Source of the DNA: Halobaculum limi
GTDB taxonomy: Archaea > Halobacteriota > Halobacteria > Halobacteriales > Haloferacaceae
Reading direction: 5' to 3'
NCBI RefSeq assembly: GCF_029490015.1
Contig: NZ_CP120468.1
Span: 2,790,001 to 2,854,000 of the forward strand
DNA: 64,000 bases
Under the pieces are notes generated by a model, which was not told where the DNA came from, searched no databases, and saw only the letters and a list, made by a program, of their open reading frames with translations. The translations under genes were made by a program, and so were the position numbers. Below are positions 8,451 to 16,821 of the stretch, in pieces (the stretch's first letter is position 1; the number at the start of each line of letters is the position of its first letter).

Positions 8451-8960
8451 CTATCGTTCTCCCGCCGGTGAAGAAGCGAGTGCGGCACCGGCGACCGCAC
8501 CGAGTTCGGCGGCGAGAAACAGCGCGAGGACGCCCACGAGAACGACAGCCGCGTCCGCGAACGAGGAGAGCAGGCCCAGCGAGACGATGAGCGTCGTCGC
8601 GCAGGCGGGCGCGTGGCGGGCGTCGAGCGCCGCCATCCCGGCGGTCGTCAGGCCGACGGAGGCGACGGCGCTGGCGGCGAGGTGTGCGCCCGCGGGCGCA
8701 GTCGCGGCGAGTGAGTCGGTGATGACCGCGCCGCCCGCGAGCGCGTGATACGAGAGCAAGCCCGCCGCGACGCCGACGGCGTGCCCGCCGACCAGTTCGC
8801 GCGCGGTTGGGCGACCGGACCCGACGGCGACGAGATACGCTGACGGCCCCAGGCTCGGGAACACCAGCGGGCGGCCCGTCGCCCACGCTAACGCACCGGC
8901 GACCGCGAGCAACGCGGCGACGTGGAGCGCCTCTACGACGCCGTCGGGGAGTCGTCGCAC
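8451..8960 (-). CDS. HPP family integral membrane protein
   Basis: A 169-residue, strongly hydrophobic protein with four to five membrane helices. RPLVFPSLGPSAYLVA and the later DARHAPACATTLIVSLG fit the HPP family (PF04982); the usual His-Pro-Pro is represented here by His-Ala-Pro. Some family members in cyanobacteria and plants move nitrite, but no substrate can be assigned here. It is the first gene of a same-strand set with the thioesterase and MFS genes (gap 30 bases) and is divergent from the small zinc-ribbon gene. Confidence 0.75.
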   Translation of the reverse strand: MRRLPDGVVEALHVAALLAVAGALAWATGRPLVFPSLGPSAYLVAVGSGRPTARELVGGHAVGVAAGLLSYHALAGGAVITDSLAATAPAGAHLAASAVASVGLTTAGMAALDARHAPACATTLIVSLGLLSSFADAAVVLVGVLALFLAAELGAVAGAALASSPAGER

Positions 8961-9073
8961 GGTCGTCGCTGGCGGCCGCGCGGTTGGTGAACCCGACGGT
9001 TTCCGACGCAGACGGAGTGCGCCGAGCGACCGGGACCGGAGTTTTGAAAGTCTCCGCGCTCACAGCGTGACGT

Positions 9074-9244
9074 ATGAGCCTCGAGCAGACGTTCTACTGC
9101 CCACAGTGTGGTGAGGACCGCGACTTCTGGCGCGTCGCCGCGATGACGCTCCACCTCGGCGAGAAGACGAAGTGGCGGTGTAACGAGTGCGACCACGGCC
9201 TCACGCGCATCAACGGCGACAGTGGCGCGGCCATCGAAGCGTAA
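9074..9244 (+). CDS. Small zinc-ribbon protein, 56 residues
   Basis: A short reading frame starting MSLEQTFYCPQCGEDRDFW. Two CxxC knuckles, CPQC (residues 9-12) and CNEC (residues 36-39), are 23 residues apart and should bind one zinc ion as a beta-ribbon. The family is widespread in haloarchaea as a stand-alone ribbon without known role; protein or RNA contacts are plausible. Codon use is clearly coding. It is divergent from the HPP gene, and its stop is 14 bases from the end of the convergent DUF2391-like gene. Confidence 0.8.
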   Translation: MSLEQTFYCPQCGEDRDFWRVAAMTLHLGEKTKWRCNECDHGLTRINGDSGAAIEA

Positions 9245-9258
9245 GCGGACGCCCGTTC

Positions 9259-9852
9259 TCATCCGGGAAGCAGGTCCCCGAGCGCCGCCCCGACCGCCAT
9301 CGGGACGGCGGCGACGACCGTGCTCCCCAACGCGACACCCGGACTCGTCCAGTCGACGCGTCCCCACACGGTGAGGCCGACTAACGCTGTGAGGGCGGCG
9401 ACGCCGAGGACCCCCACCAGTCGACGAGGGACGACGCCGAGAATCGGGTTGTGCACGCGGACGTCCTGAAAGTCGGCGACGTAGATGATGCCGATGACCA
9501 GCAGGACCGTCGCAACCACGGTCCCAACGAGGTACACAGGGTGGGAGGCGAGGTACGCTCCCACCTCGCCCGTGCCGCCCTCCACGAGCATCGGGATGCC
9601 GAACAGGACGCTCCCGAGCAGCGCCTCCGCGAGGTCCGAGCGGTCGAACCCGCGGACGACCCGGCCGAACACCGACGGCGGTTTTTGCACGGCGATTTCG
9701 CGAGCGGTACGCATCGCCTCTTGCACCTTTCGGCGCTCCTCAGTGTCGTCGACGACGGACTCCAGTGTCTCCAGCGACTCGATCAGATCCTCGACGGTCG
9801 GGTCGGCGTCGTCTGCGGTCGAGGATGTGTCGCCGTCGCCGCTGTCGCTCAT
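9259..9852 (-). CDS. DUF2391-like integral membrane protein
   Basis: A 197-residue protein from the ATG at 9850-9852 (MSDSGDGDTSS); the frame extends 16 codons further, but that start is less likely. Residues 1-65 are acidic and helical (DLIESLETLESVVDDTEERRKVQEAMRTA), then four membrane helices follow. The signature stretch around SDLAEALLGSVLFGIPMLVEGG, the HPVYLVGTV segment and IIYVADFQDVRVHNP match my recollection of the DUF2391 family. Function is unknown. It follows upstream genes on the minus strand after aceA with about 100 bases between them, so it may be a late cistron of that unit. Confidence 0.65.
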   Translation of the reverse strand: MSDSGDGDTSSTADDADPTVEDLIESLETLESVVDDTEERRKVQEAMRTAREIAVQKPPSVFGRVVRGFDRSDLAEALLGSVLFGIPMLVEGGTGEVGAYLASHPVYLVGTVVATVLLVIGIIYVADFQDVRVHNPILGVVPRRLVGVLGVAALTALVGLTVWGRVDWTSPGVALGSTVVAAVPMAVGAALGDLLPG

Positions 9853-9955
9853 CGTCTGGTGGTCACCAGCACGGTACGTAGTTCCGCCGGTGGCCGTCAC
9901 GGGGGCACAGTCGGAGACAGCGGTCGCGAAAGAAGTGGTCAGCGTCGCCGCGGGA

Positions 9956-11029
9956 TCAGTCGTCGTCGCCGGTGGACTGCGCTTCGGTCTCTTCGCCTCG
10001 CTCGCCGGACGTGATCGGTTCCGAGCGGTCCTCGGCGAAGCCAGCCGACCCCTCGATACGCTCTTTCGCCTCGGGATCGAACCGCGTCTCGATGTCTTGG
10101 TAGCGGTCGACGAACGACAGCGCGTGGTGGCTCTCGGTCTCGTGGCCGATGTAGCGCTCTTCGAGGTCGAACTGCGCCTGTTCGTCGTTCTCGGCGATGT
10201 TCTTCATGTCCTCGTAGACGGCGTGTGCGCCCGAGTGCAGGGCGTACAGCGTGATGAACTGGTACTTATAGCCCAGGTCGCCCAGTTCTTGGAAGGTGAG
10301 CGGGTCCTCCTCGGCGCCCCACTCGAACGACGAGGAGTAGTTGAATGCCAGGTCCAGGTCGGGGTGCGTCTCGTGGATGGTCTCGGCGTACTCGACGGCG
10401 TCCTCGCGGCTGGGGTCGGGCATCTCCGGCCAGACGAGGTCGACGCCCGCGTCGGCGTAGATACGCCCGCGTTCGAGGTGCTCCTCCCAGTCGCCGTTTG
10501 CGGATCCGTAGGCGTCCGTCCGGGCGATGATGACGGTGTCCTCGCTCTGCTTCGCGTCGACGGCCGCCTCGAACCGCGAGCGAGCCTGCTCGCGGGAGAC
10601 GATCTGCTTGCCCGCGATGTGCCCGCAGCGCTTGGGCGTGGTCTGGTCTTCGATGTGGATGGCGGCGACGCCGGCCTTCTCGTACTCGCGGACGGCGCGG
10701 CGGACGTTGTGGGTACCGCCGTAGCCGGTGTCGCAGTCGGCGATGACTGGGAGGTTCGTCGCCTCGACGATGCGTTTCGCGTTCTCGACCATCTCTCGCA
10801 TGCCGACCATCTCCAGGTCCGGGAAGCCGAACTGCCCGAGCACCGTCGAGTAGCCCGACATATACGCGGCGTCGAGGCCGGCCATCTCCGCGAGGCGGGC
10901 GTCGAGGGCGTGGTACAGCCCCGGTGCGAAGACGTAGTCCTGTTCGTCCAGCATTCGGCGCAGTTCGCGGCCCTGCGGGTTGTCGATGTCCTTCGTGAAG
11001 ACGTCCTGGTCGAGTTCTGAGGGGTGCAT
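9956..11029 (-). CDS. aceA: Isocitrate lyase
   Basis: A 357-residue enzyme cleaving isocitrate into glyoxylate and succinate, the first step of the glyoxylate bypass used for growth on acetate or fatty acids. It has the active-site loop KRCGH at residues 133-137 with the catalytic Cys135, the metal-binding DCDTGYGG segment (residues 99-106) and IHIEDQTTP. The length is well below bacterial AceA (about 430) but normal for the haloarchaeal/short form. Its ATG shares one base with the stop of a 75-codon frame upstream, suggesting coupled translation. No malate synthase gene is in the window. Confidence 0.92.
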   Translation of the reverse strand: MHPSELDQDVFTKDIDNPQGRELRRMLDEQDYVFAPGLYHALDARLAEMAGLDAAYMSGYSTVLGQFGFPDLEMVGMREMVENAKRIVEATNLPVIADCDTGYGGTHNVRRAVREYEKAGVAAIHIEDQTTPKRCGHIAGKQIVSREQARSRFEAAVDAKQSEDTVIIARTDAYGSANGDWEEHLERGRIYADAGVDLVWPEMPDPSREDAVEYAETIHETHPDLDLAFNYSSSFEWGAEEDPLTFQELGDLGYKYQFITLYALHSGAHAVYEDMKNIAENDEQAQFDLEERYIGHETESHHALSFVDRYQDIETRFDPEAKERIEGSAGFAEDRSEPITSGERGEETEAQSTGDDD

Positions 11030-11256
11030 CAGTCTGAATCCTCCATGAGCGCGAGTTCGAACGGGTCCCGGCGGCGGCGCTCGGCGCAGTCACGGGTCGT
11101 GTCGGTCGGCGTGTCGGTGCGGTCTGAGCGGGCTGTCAGTGGTCGGACGTCGGGAACGAGCGGGGCGTCCGTCTCGTCGTTCCCGGTCCGTGAGTTGGGG
11201 CGTCGAGTCGGACGGGTCGAGTTTGGCCCCGTTCGCGTGGGAGCGCGACGGCTCAT
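11029..11256 (-). CDS. Small basic/Pro-rich ORF coupled to aceA, 75 residues
   Basis: A 75-residue frame (start [11 protein letters not shown], end [16 protein letters not shown]). It is low-complexity, rich in Arg, Thr, Pro and Asp, probably disordered, with no recognisable domain. Third codon positions are mostly G or C, as in neighbouring genes. Its start overlaps the stop of a 29-codon frame (ATGA), and its own stop overlaps the aceA start by one base. This tight chain is the main reason to call it translated. It could be a regulatory leader cistron rather than a stable protein; I do not recognise the family. Confidence 0.45.
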   Translation of the reverse strand: MSRRAPTRTGPNSTRPTRRPNSRTGNDETDAPLVPDVRPLTARSDRTDTPTDTTRDCAERRRRDPFELALMEDSD

Positions 11257-11342
11257 CGGTCGTCGGCCTCCGTCGAGAACAGGCTCAGTTGTCGCGAGTC
11301 GATTTCGTCGAGGTCGGTGTCTGGATTCGGGTTGAACGTCAT
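11253..11342 (-). CDS. Micro-ORF at the head of the aceA unit, 29 residues
   Basis: A 29-codon frame starting MTFNPNPDTDLDEIDSRQLS. The peptide is acidic, and codon choice looks coding (mostly C or G endings). Its stop overlaps the start of the 75-codon frame in an ATGA arrangement, and that frame in turn overlaps aceA. It is about 130 bases downstream of the AT-rich promoter region. It may be a small protein or a leader peptide that controls entry of ribosomes into aceA. I do not recognise a homologue. Confidence 0.4.
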   Translation of the reverse strand: MTFNPNPDTDLDEIDSRQLSLFSTEADDR

Positions 11343-11619
11343 GTGGTGTGGGTCGGTGGTGTGGGTGGAGTCGGCGGGTGGTGCGTGGTCTGAGCGGTCG
11401 GTGCGTGGGATACTGCCGCGGATGCGTGGTGGTGTACTACCATATTTCGTCGCCTCATCTCCCGAAAATCGGAGGATGCACATAACTGTAATGATTGATA
11501 ATGATAATATTCTATAATCCGTTTTACGGGTGGATATCCCCTTAATTGTCAGACAGTACCACACCCGTCCGGACGAGGAACCGACACGCCGATACGTCGG
11601 CCCTCGAAGCAGGAGAACG
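11343..11619. promoter_or_regulatory. Divergent promoter region between aceA unit and crcB
   Basis: A 277-base region with a markedly AT-rich core at about 11,480-11,525 (containing gataatgataatattctata). The core offers TATA-like sequences on both strands, so one region can serve the aceA unit on the minus strand and the crcB pair on the plus strand. A short AGGAG lies just before the crcB start at 11,620, one of the few Shine-Dalgarno-like sites in the window. Confidence 0.5.
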
Positions 11620-12018
11620 ATGACAGGTCGGGGGAACGGATCGCTCACCGTGGTCGGCCTCGTCGCCGCCGGCGGCGCGGTGGGGGCGACGGCGCGATAC
11701 GCAGTCGGTGCGGCGCTCCCCAGTCTCTGGGGAACGCTCGTGGCCAACGTCTCGGGCAGTCTCCTCCTCGGCTTTCTCCTGTACGAGGCGCTCCGGACCG
11801 ACGCGCTGGGCGACCGCACGCGCACCCTGCTCGCGACGGGCGTCCTCTCCTCGTACACCACCTACAGCACGTTCGTCGTCGAGACGGTACAGGCCGCACC
11901 AGCCGTCGGCGTCGCCTACCTCGTCGGGAGTTACGCTCTCGGCATCGGCGGTGCGCTGGTCGGGCGGGCGGGCGCGGCGTGGGTCGACCCACGGCCCGAC
12001 CGGGAGGTGGACGTGTGA
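11620..12018 (+). CDS. crcB: Fluoride channel subunit CrcB/Fluc (variant Phe box)
   Basis: A 132-residue, four-helix protein of the CrcB/Fluc fluoride channel family, starting at the ATG at 11,620 with AGGAG just before it. The conserved NVSGSLLLG (residues 43-51) matches the family N-x-x-G-S motif. The TM3 box reads SYTTYSTF, so the two pore Phe positions are Tyr79 and Tyr82. Fluc channels are antiparallel dimers that let fluoride leave the cell. The next gene encodes a second subunit with a normal Phe box and overlaps this one by four bases, so the two probably form a heterodimer. Confidence 0.88.
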   Translation: MTGRGNGSLTVVGLVAAGGAVGATARYAVGAALPSLWGTLVANVSGSLLLGFLLYEALRTDALGDRTRTLLATGVLSSYTTYSTFVVETVQAAPAVGVAYLVGSYALGIGGALVGRAGAAWVDPRPDREVDV

Positions 12019-12401
12019 CCAGCGTGGTAGCGCAGGCGGCGCTGGCGACGATTTCCGACCCGGCGGTCGTCGCCGTCGGCGGTGCGGTCGGCGCCGTCGC
12101 ACGACACCTGCTCGGGTCGGCCGTCGACCGCGAGGAGTTCCCGCTGGGGACGCTCACGGTGAACGTCCTCGGGAGTTTCCTCCTCGGGTATCTCACTTTC
12201 CTCCCAGTCGGTGGCGACCTCGCGTTGCTCGTCGGGACGGGAGCCTGCGGCGCGTTCACGACGTTCTCCTCGTTCTCCGTCGCGACCGTCCAACTGTGGG
12301 AACGCGGTGACCGCGTCCGGGCGGCGGCGTTCGTCCTCGCCAACACCGTACTCGCGGGCGCGGCCGTCGGCGTCGCGGCGCTGCTCGCGGGCGGGATCTG
12401 A
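12015..12401 (+). CDS. crcB: Fluoride channel subunit CrcB/Fluc (canonical Phe box)
   Basis: A 128-residue, four-helix Fluc subunit. The GTG start at 12,015 overlaps the stop of the preceding crcB in a GTGA arrangement, favouring it over an earlier in-frame ATG. It has NVLGSFLLG (residues 50-58) and the TM3 box FTTFSSFS with Phe81 and Phe84, the residues that line the fluoride path. With the first subunit it should build a dual-topology dimer in the membrane. Two adjacent short crcB genes are a usual arrangement for heterodimeric forms. Confidence 0.88.
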   Translation: MTSVVAQAALATISDPAVVAVGGAVGAVARHLLGSAVDREEFPLGTLTVNVLGSFLLGYLTFLPVGGDLALLVGTGACGAFTTFSSFSVATVQLWERGDRVRAAAFVLANTVLAGAAVGVAALLAGGI

Positions 12402-12445
12402 CACCGGACCGAAACGCCGTTGGGCCCACCCCGTGTCTGTGGGGT

Positions 12446-12886
12446 ATGGCTCGCCGCGTCCTCGTTCCGCTCGACAACTCGGACCACTCAACGAACGCAC
12501 TCGACCACGCCCTCGACGTCCACGAGGGCGCGACGTTCGTCCTCGTCAACGTCGTCGACCCCGCCCGCTGGGTGTCGGCGGGCGACGAGGAAGGTATCGA
12601 ACCGATGTACTCCCGCGAACTGGAGGAGGCCGCGAAGTCGGGAAGCGATGACCTCCTCGAATCCGCCGCCGACCGCGTCCGCGAGCGCGGTGCGGACGTG
12701 GAGATGCGCCGACTCATCGGCGGGCCCGCCCAGTCCATCTTGGAGTACCTCAACGACGACGAGACGGACATCGACGTGGTCGTGATGGGGAGTCACGGCC
12801 GCAGCGGACTCAGTCGGATGCTGATGGGCAGCGTCGCAGAGAAAGTGGTGCGGCGGTCGCCCGTCCCCGTGACTGTCGTCCGCTGA
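12446..12886 (+). CDS. Universal stress protein, UspA family
   Basis: A 146-residue single UspA domain. It starts RRVLVPLDNSDHSTNALDHA and ends with the ATP-binding signature GSHGRSGLSRMLMGSVAEKV followed by SPVPVTVV, the G-x2-G-x9-G(S/T) pattern, so it is expected to bind ATP. Proteins of this family act as cytoplasmic stress or energy-sensing modules, often as dimers. It follows the crcB pair on the same strand after 44 bases and could be co-transcribed. Confidence 0.9.
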   Translation: MARRVLVPLDNSDHSTNALDHALDVHEGATFVLVNVVDPARWVSAGDEEGIEPMYSRELEEAAKSGSDDLLESAADRVRERGADVEMRRLIGGPAQSILEYLNDDETDIDVVVMGSHGRSGLSRMLMGSVAEKVVRRSPVPVTVVR

Positions 12887-12979
12887 GCGCGGCGCCGACT
12901 ACGCTCGTCGACGAACACCACTCGCTTGGGTAGCGGAGCCGCCGGTAGCGATTAGCCGCTCGCCCACGTGTCAGTGACA

Positions 12980-14464
12980 ATGGACGCCCACCCCGGCTTT
13001 CACTCGCTCCACGAGGAGACGGCCGAGACACTCCCCGTCGACGGCTCGCTTCCCGACTGGCTCACCGGCAGCCTCGTTCGCAACGGCCCCGGTGCGTTCT
13101 CGTTCCCCGACGGCAGCGCCGTCGACCACTGGTTCGACGGCCTCGCGATGCTGTACCGCTTCACCTTCGACCCCGGCAACCGCGCCGAGAGCAGCGAGGC
13201 GAATGGCGACGCGGTCCACTACCGCAATCGCTTCCTCCGTACCGACGCCTACGAGGCCGCCCGCGCGGGCGAGTTCGACGGTGGCTTCGCCACCGGCGAG
13301 ACGACGCTTCGTTCGCGACTCACCACCTTCCTGCGCGACCCGTACGACAACACGAACATCGTCGCCGAACGCATCGGCGACGACTACCTCGCACTCACCG
13401 AGTCGCCCCGCAGGGTCGAGTTCGACCCGAACACGCTCGACGTCCTCGACATCGGGGAGTCCGACGACGACGTACCGAACGGCCACCTCGCGTGTGCACA
13501 CCTGAAACGCGACCCCGCGACCGGGGGGCTGGTGAACCTCGTGACGACGTTCGGACGGACGAGTCGCTATCACGTCCACGCCATCACTCCAGACGGCACG
13601 CGGCGACACGTCGGGAGCATCGAGACGGCAAAGCCAGCGTACCTCCACAGTTTCGCGCTCACACCGCGGTTCGTCGTCGTCGCGGAGTTCCCACTTCGAC
13701 TCGACCCGCTTCGCCTGTTCAAGCCGGGGCGGCAACGCCCGTTCATCGAGCAGTTCGAGTGGGAACCCGAGCGCGGCACTCCGATCCACGTCCTCGATCG
13801 AACCACTGGTGAGGTGGTTGCCGCGCCCGTGGCCGACCCGGTGTTCGGTTTCCACCACGTCAACGCCTTCGAACGACGCGGCGGCCGCGAGGTGGTCTTC
13901 GATCTGGAGACGGTGCCGGACGCGACGACTATCGACTCGCTGTACCTCGACGAACTCCGTGGGGGCGACTTCGGCGCGTTCGGCGCACAGGTGGACCGGT
14001 TCGTCGTCGATCTCGGCGACGCGAACGGCCGGGGTCGCTACGGCGTCGCCGACGCGACGGTCACACGAGAGACGCTGTACGACGGCGGAACCGCATTGCC
14101 GACGGTGTCGCCTGCGCGGTGGTGCGACGAGCATCGGTACGTCTACGCGATGAGCACCGACGCACCGGTCGACGAGTGGGCACGAGCGGTGTTGAAACTC
14201 GACACCGAGACACGGACCGTGACCGAGTTCGACGACGGCGGCTACTTCGGCGAACCCATCTTCGTGCCGAACCCCGCGGGCGAGGCCGAGGACGATGGGG
14301 TCGTTCTCGTGGTCACGCTCGAAGCGGGAGCAACGGAGTCGTCGCTCGTGGTGCTCGACGGCGAGACGTTCACCGAACGTGCCCGGGCGACCCTCCCGCA
14401 CGCGGTGCCGTTCGACTTCCACGGCCGGTACTTCCCGGAACTGAACGCGAAGCCGGCGGTGTAG
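12980..14464 (+). CDS. Carotenoid oxygenase family protein
   Basis: A 494-residue non-haem iron enzyme of the carotenoid cleavage oxygenase family (RPE65/NCED type). The start FHSLHEETAETLPVDGSLPDWLTGSLVRNGPG is family-typical, then the iron-ligand histidine segments follow: HLACAHLKRD, HVHAITPDG with HSFALTP, FHHVNAFE, and the C-terminal FHGRYFPE. Such enzymes split carotenoid double bonds with O2 to give apocarotenoids or retinal. The ATG at 12,980 is preferred over a GTG 12 bases earlier. No carotenoid or rhodopsin gene is adjacent. Whether it makes retinal or another apocarotenoid is open. Confidence 0.87.
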   Translation: MDAHPGFHSLHEETAETLPVDGSLPDWLTGSLVRNGPGAFSFPDGSAVDHWFDGLAMLYRFTFDPGNRAESSEANGDAVHYRNRFLRTDAYEAARAGEFDGGFATGETTLRSRLTTFLRDPYDNTNIVAERIGDDYLALTESPRRVEFDPNTLDVLDIGESDDDVPNGHLACAHLKRDPATGGLVNLVTTFGRTSRYHVHAITPDGTRRHVGSIETAKPAYLHSFALTPRFVVVAEFPLRLDPLRLFKPGRQRPFIEQFEWEPERGTPIHVLDRTTGEVVAAPVADPVFGFHHVNAFERRGGREVVFDLETVPDATTIDSLYLDELRGGDFGAFGAQVDRFVVDLGDANGRGRYGVADATVTRETLYDGGTALPTVSPARWCDEHRYVYAMSTDAPVDEWARAVLKLDTETRTVTEFDDGGYFGEPIFVPNPAGEAEDDGVVLVVTLEAGATESSLVVLDGETFTERARATLPHAVPFDFHGRYFPELNAKPAV

Positions 14465-14577
14465 CGGTGTGCATCGGGTCGATATCGGCGAAATTGGCCA
14501 ACAGATATATTACATACCTCCGTGGTACCGTGACCCTCGCAAGCCTTATTCCCCTACCTCCCTGACGAATGATTGCA

Positions 14578-14772
14578 ATGGCATCCGGTAAGGTTGACTT
14601 CTTCAACGACACGGGCGGCTACGGTTTCATTTCGACTGACGACGCGGACGAGGACGTGTTCTTCCACATGGAAGACGTCGGCGGTCCGGACCTCGAAGAG
14701 GGGCAGGAAGTCGAGTTCGACATCGAAGAGGCCGAGAAGGGCCCGCGCGCGACGAACGTCGTCCGCAACTAA
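14578..14772 (+). CDS. cspA: Cold shock protein, CspA family
   Basis: A 64-residue OB-fold nucleic-acid-binding protein starting MASGKVDFFNDTGGYGFIS, with RNP1-like GGYGFI and RNP2-like VFFHM motifs and the end GPRATNVV. The ATG at 14,578 gives the standard family N-terminus; another ATG nine bases earlier is in frame. Csp proteins bind single-stranded RNA and act as RNA chaperones. It is monocistronic; CCTTATTC near 14,545 and an AT-rich run near 14,505 are TATA candidates. Confidence 0.93.
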   Translation: MASGKVDFFNDTGGYGFISTDDADEDVFFHMEDVGGPDLEEGQEVEFDIEEAEKGPRATNVVRN

Positions 14773-15018
14773 GCCTAACGAACCACAGCGACTGAACGAC
14801 CCGAAGCGGATTTCCGTCTCTCTCGTCTCCTCACGGCGGCGTTGATACGGGTTTACTCACTTCGGATTTTCCCGAACGCTACACCGACGAGCGACGCCGT
14901 CGTCGCAACCGCGACTCGCGGTCACACCAACGGACTCCGTCGACAGCGACCGCGCCGTCGGATGTGACCCAAAAAGCATTACGCGGCCGAGGAATCACCA
15001 TCCGATAGCGAATCGAGA
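14773..15018. other. Intergenic region with no gene seen
   Basis: A 246-base gap between cspA and the large membrane protein gene. I find no coding frame with haloarchaeal codon use. The stretch aaaaagcatta near 14,970-14,982 is a possible TATA element for the membrane protein gene, 40-50 bases upstream of its ATG. Confidence 0.3.
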
Positions 15019-16788
15019 ATGTCGGAGAAGTGGACGCTACGCGGTTCGGGCGTCGGCGTAGTCGCTGCACTCGGCGGAATCGAGGTGGTGCTCCGGTCGC
15101 TTTCGACACCCGCCGGCGCGGTGGCGGACGTCGTCGCATCGACGTTGAGTATCGTCGTCCCAGTCGTCGTCGACGCGACCGTTCTCGAGTGGGGGATCGG
15201 GTGGCTGTTCCTCGCGACACTGGCGTATCAGACGTTCTACCGAGTGGACGCCCTGCTGGTCCAGTACAGCGACTCGCGTCGTCTCGCGTATCTCTCGGGG
15301 TCGGTCCTCGCGGCACTCGTGGGCATCGGACTCACGTGGGCCATCCTCGGTCGCGTGTTCTCGTACGCCTCGACGCCCGCTGTCGTCGTCGACAGTCTCG
15401 TGTGGGCCGTCGCTGCCGCCGTGGTGGCGTTGTACGCGGCGTCGACGACGTTCACACACGACCTCAAACTCGCCGTCGTCGTCGGGACGGCGATGGTCGT
15501 CGCCGCCCTCCTGTACCCACTTCCCGAAGTCGCCGTCGTCGTCTGGTTCCTCACCGGACTCGGCGTGAACCAGATTCCGACGGGGCCGCAGATCAAACAG
15601 TTGCTCAACGACCCCATCGAGCGACTGATGTTGGGTGTCGCGGGGAGTATGACTGGCACCTCGATCCACCTGTTGTACGTCGTCTTCGGCATCCTGCTGT
15701 CGACGAGTGGGTTCTTCTACGTGCCCGGGAGCATCCCCGAGGCGCTCCGTGGTCTCTCGATAGGGCTCCTCACGACCGCCGGTGACTACGCGGCGATGGA
15801 GCCATCGGCGGTCGGGTTCGTCGTCTGCGTCGCGGTCGTACCGACGCTGTACGGCGTATGGTACTGGCTGCGTGTGGCAGAACGGCTCCCCTTCTCGTTG
15901 GGACTCGTCGAGAAACCCGCGACCGGCGGCGGAGGTGCTTCACAGCAGTTCCACGTTCGGAAACTGAAACTGAAGGGTGGCATCAACGACGTCGAAATTA
16001 CTTCGTACAGGCCGATTCCGCCGGGATACGGACTGCCAGTATCGCTGCTGGTCGGCCTCGTCGTCGTCTTCCAGAGACAGGTCGGCGCGCTAACCGCGAA
16101 CGTCGTCCCGCTTGGCTACGTCCTCGCGGCGCTCGCGCTCACACTCCTCGCCGCGCTCACGATACTCGCGCTGTTCGTCGTTCGACTCACGGCCTACGAC
16201 TACGATCAGGACCTGGCGTCGACGGACGCACCCTCGGAACGGCTGGGCGAGTTCGTCGACGACCTCTCGGAGTGGCAGTATCGCCGCTCGACGGACAGCC
16301 TCACGGGGACGGTCAGGACCGAACGGAAGCCGCTGGTGGACACGCTCGACAGGGCGCTCTCGGTGCTCGGCCTCGAACGACACCACCGCGGGGAGACGGC
16401 GTCCGCGACGCACATCGCGCCGCTGGCGTTCACCCTACAGGTGGTCGTGCTGGGGTCGGCATTCGGGCGACACGTCGCCGCGACCGTCCACGGCCTGTTG
16501 AGCGGTGGGCCCGTGCCGTTCGACCTGCTGTTGTTCGGCGCAGATGTCGGGACCGCGATTCTCGTCGCCGCGGCGCTGTACGTTCCCGCGGTGGTGCAGC
16601 GACGGTACGAGGCGAACCCGTTCGTCCTCGGAATTCCGATGGCGCTCGTCGGCGTCGTCGTCGCGCACCTGTGGGTCGGCGGCACCATCGGGGCTCCCAG
16701 CCCGGTCGTCACCGCGGTCGGCGGTGTCGCCGTCGTCACGGGCGTCGGTGCGTGGAAGGCGTACGAGGTCGTCGCCGGCGACGGTTGA
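15019..16788 (+). CDS. Unrecognised 589-residue polytopic membrane protein
   Basis: A large membrane protein starting MSEKWTLRGSGVG with roughly 14-16 hydrophobic helices. Three blocks are visible: an N-terminal set of helices (to about residue 300) containing the polar loop NQIPTGPQIKQLLNDPIERL; a soluble loop around residues 300-335 with a Gly-rich turn and HVRKLKLKGGINDVEITSYR; and a C-terminal set interrupted by a second soluble loop (about residues 395-460). I do not recognise the family and find no transporter or enzyme motif. It stands alone between cspA and the convergent gcvPB. Confidence 0.75.
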   Translation: MSEKWTLRGSGVGVVAALGGIEVVLRSLSTPAGAVADVVASTLSIVVPVVVDATVLEWGIGWLFLATLAYQTFYRVDALLVQYSDSRRLAYLSGSVLAALVGIGLTWAILGRVFSYASTPAVVVDSLVWAVAAAVVALYAASTTFTHDLKLAVVVGTAMVVAALLYPLPEVAVVVWFLTGLGVNQIPTGPQIKQLLNDPIERLMLGVAGSMTGTSIHLLYVVFGILLSTSGFFYVPGSIPEALRGLSIGLLTTAGDYAAMEPSAVGFVVCVAVVPTLYGVWYWLRVAERLPFSLGLVEKPATGGGGASQQFHVRKLKLKGGINDVEITSYRPIPPGYGLPVSLLVGLVVVFQRQVGALTANVVPLGYVLAALALTLLAALTILALFVVRLTAYDYDQDLASTDAPSERLGEFVDDLSEWQYRRSTDSLTGTVRTERKPLVDTLDRALSVLGLERHHRGETASATHIAPLAFTLQVVVLGSAFGRHVAATVHGLLSGGPVPFDLLLFGADVGTAILVAAALYVPAVVQRRYEANPFVLGIPMALVGVVVAHLWVGGTIGAPSPVVTAVGGVAVVTGVGAWKAYEVVAGDG

Positions 16789-16821
16789 CGGTCGAAGAAG
16801 TAGCCAGCGTCGCGCCGGGGT

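Noticed and set aside
12971-14422. A 483-codon open frame on the minus strand opposite the carotenoid oxygenase gene
   Set aside because: It is the antisense shadow of a clearly coding gene; the high GC content leaves few stop codons, and the translation has no recognisable domain.
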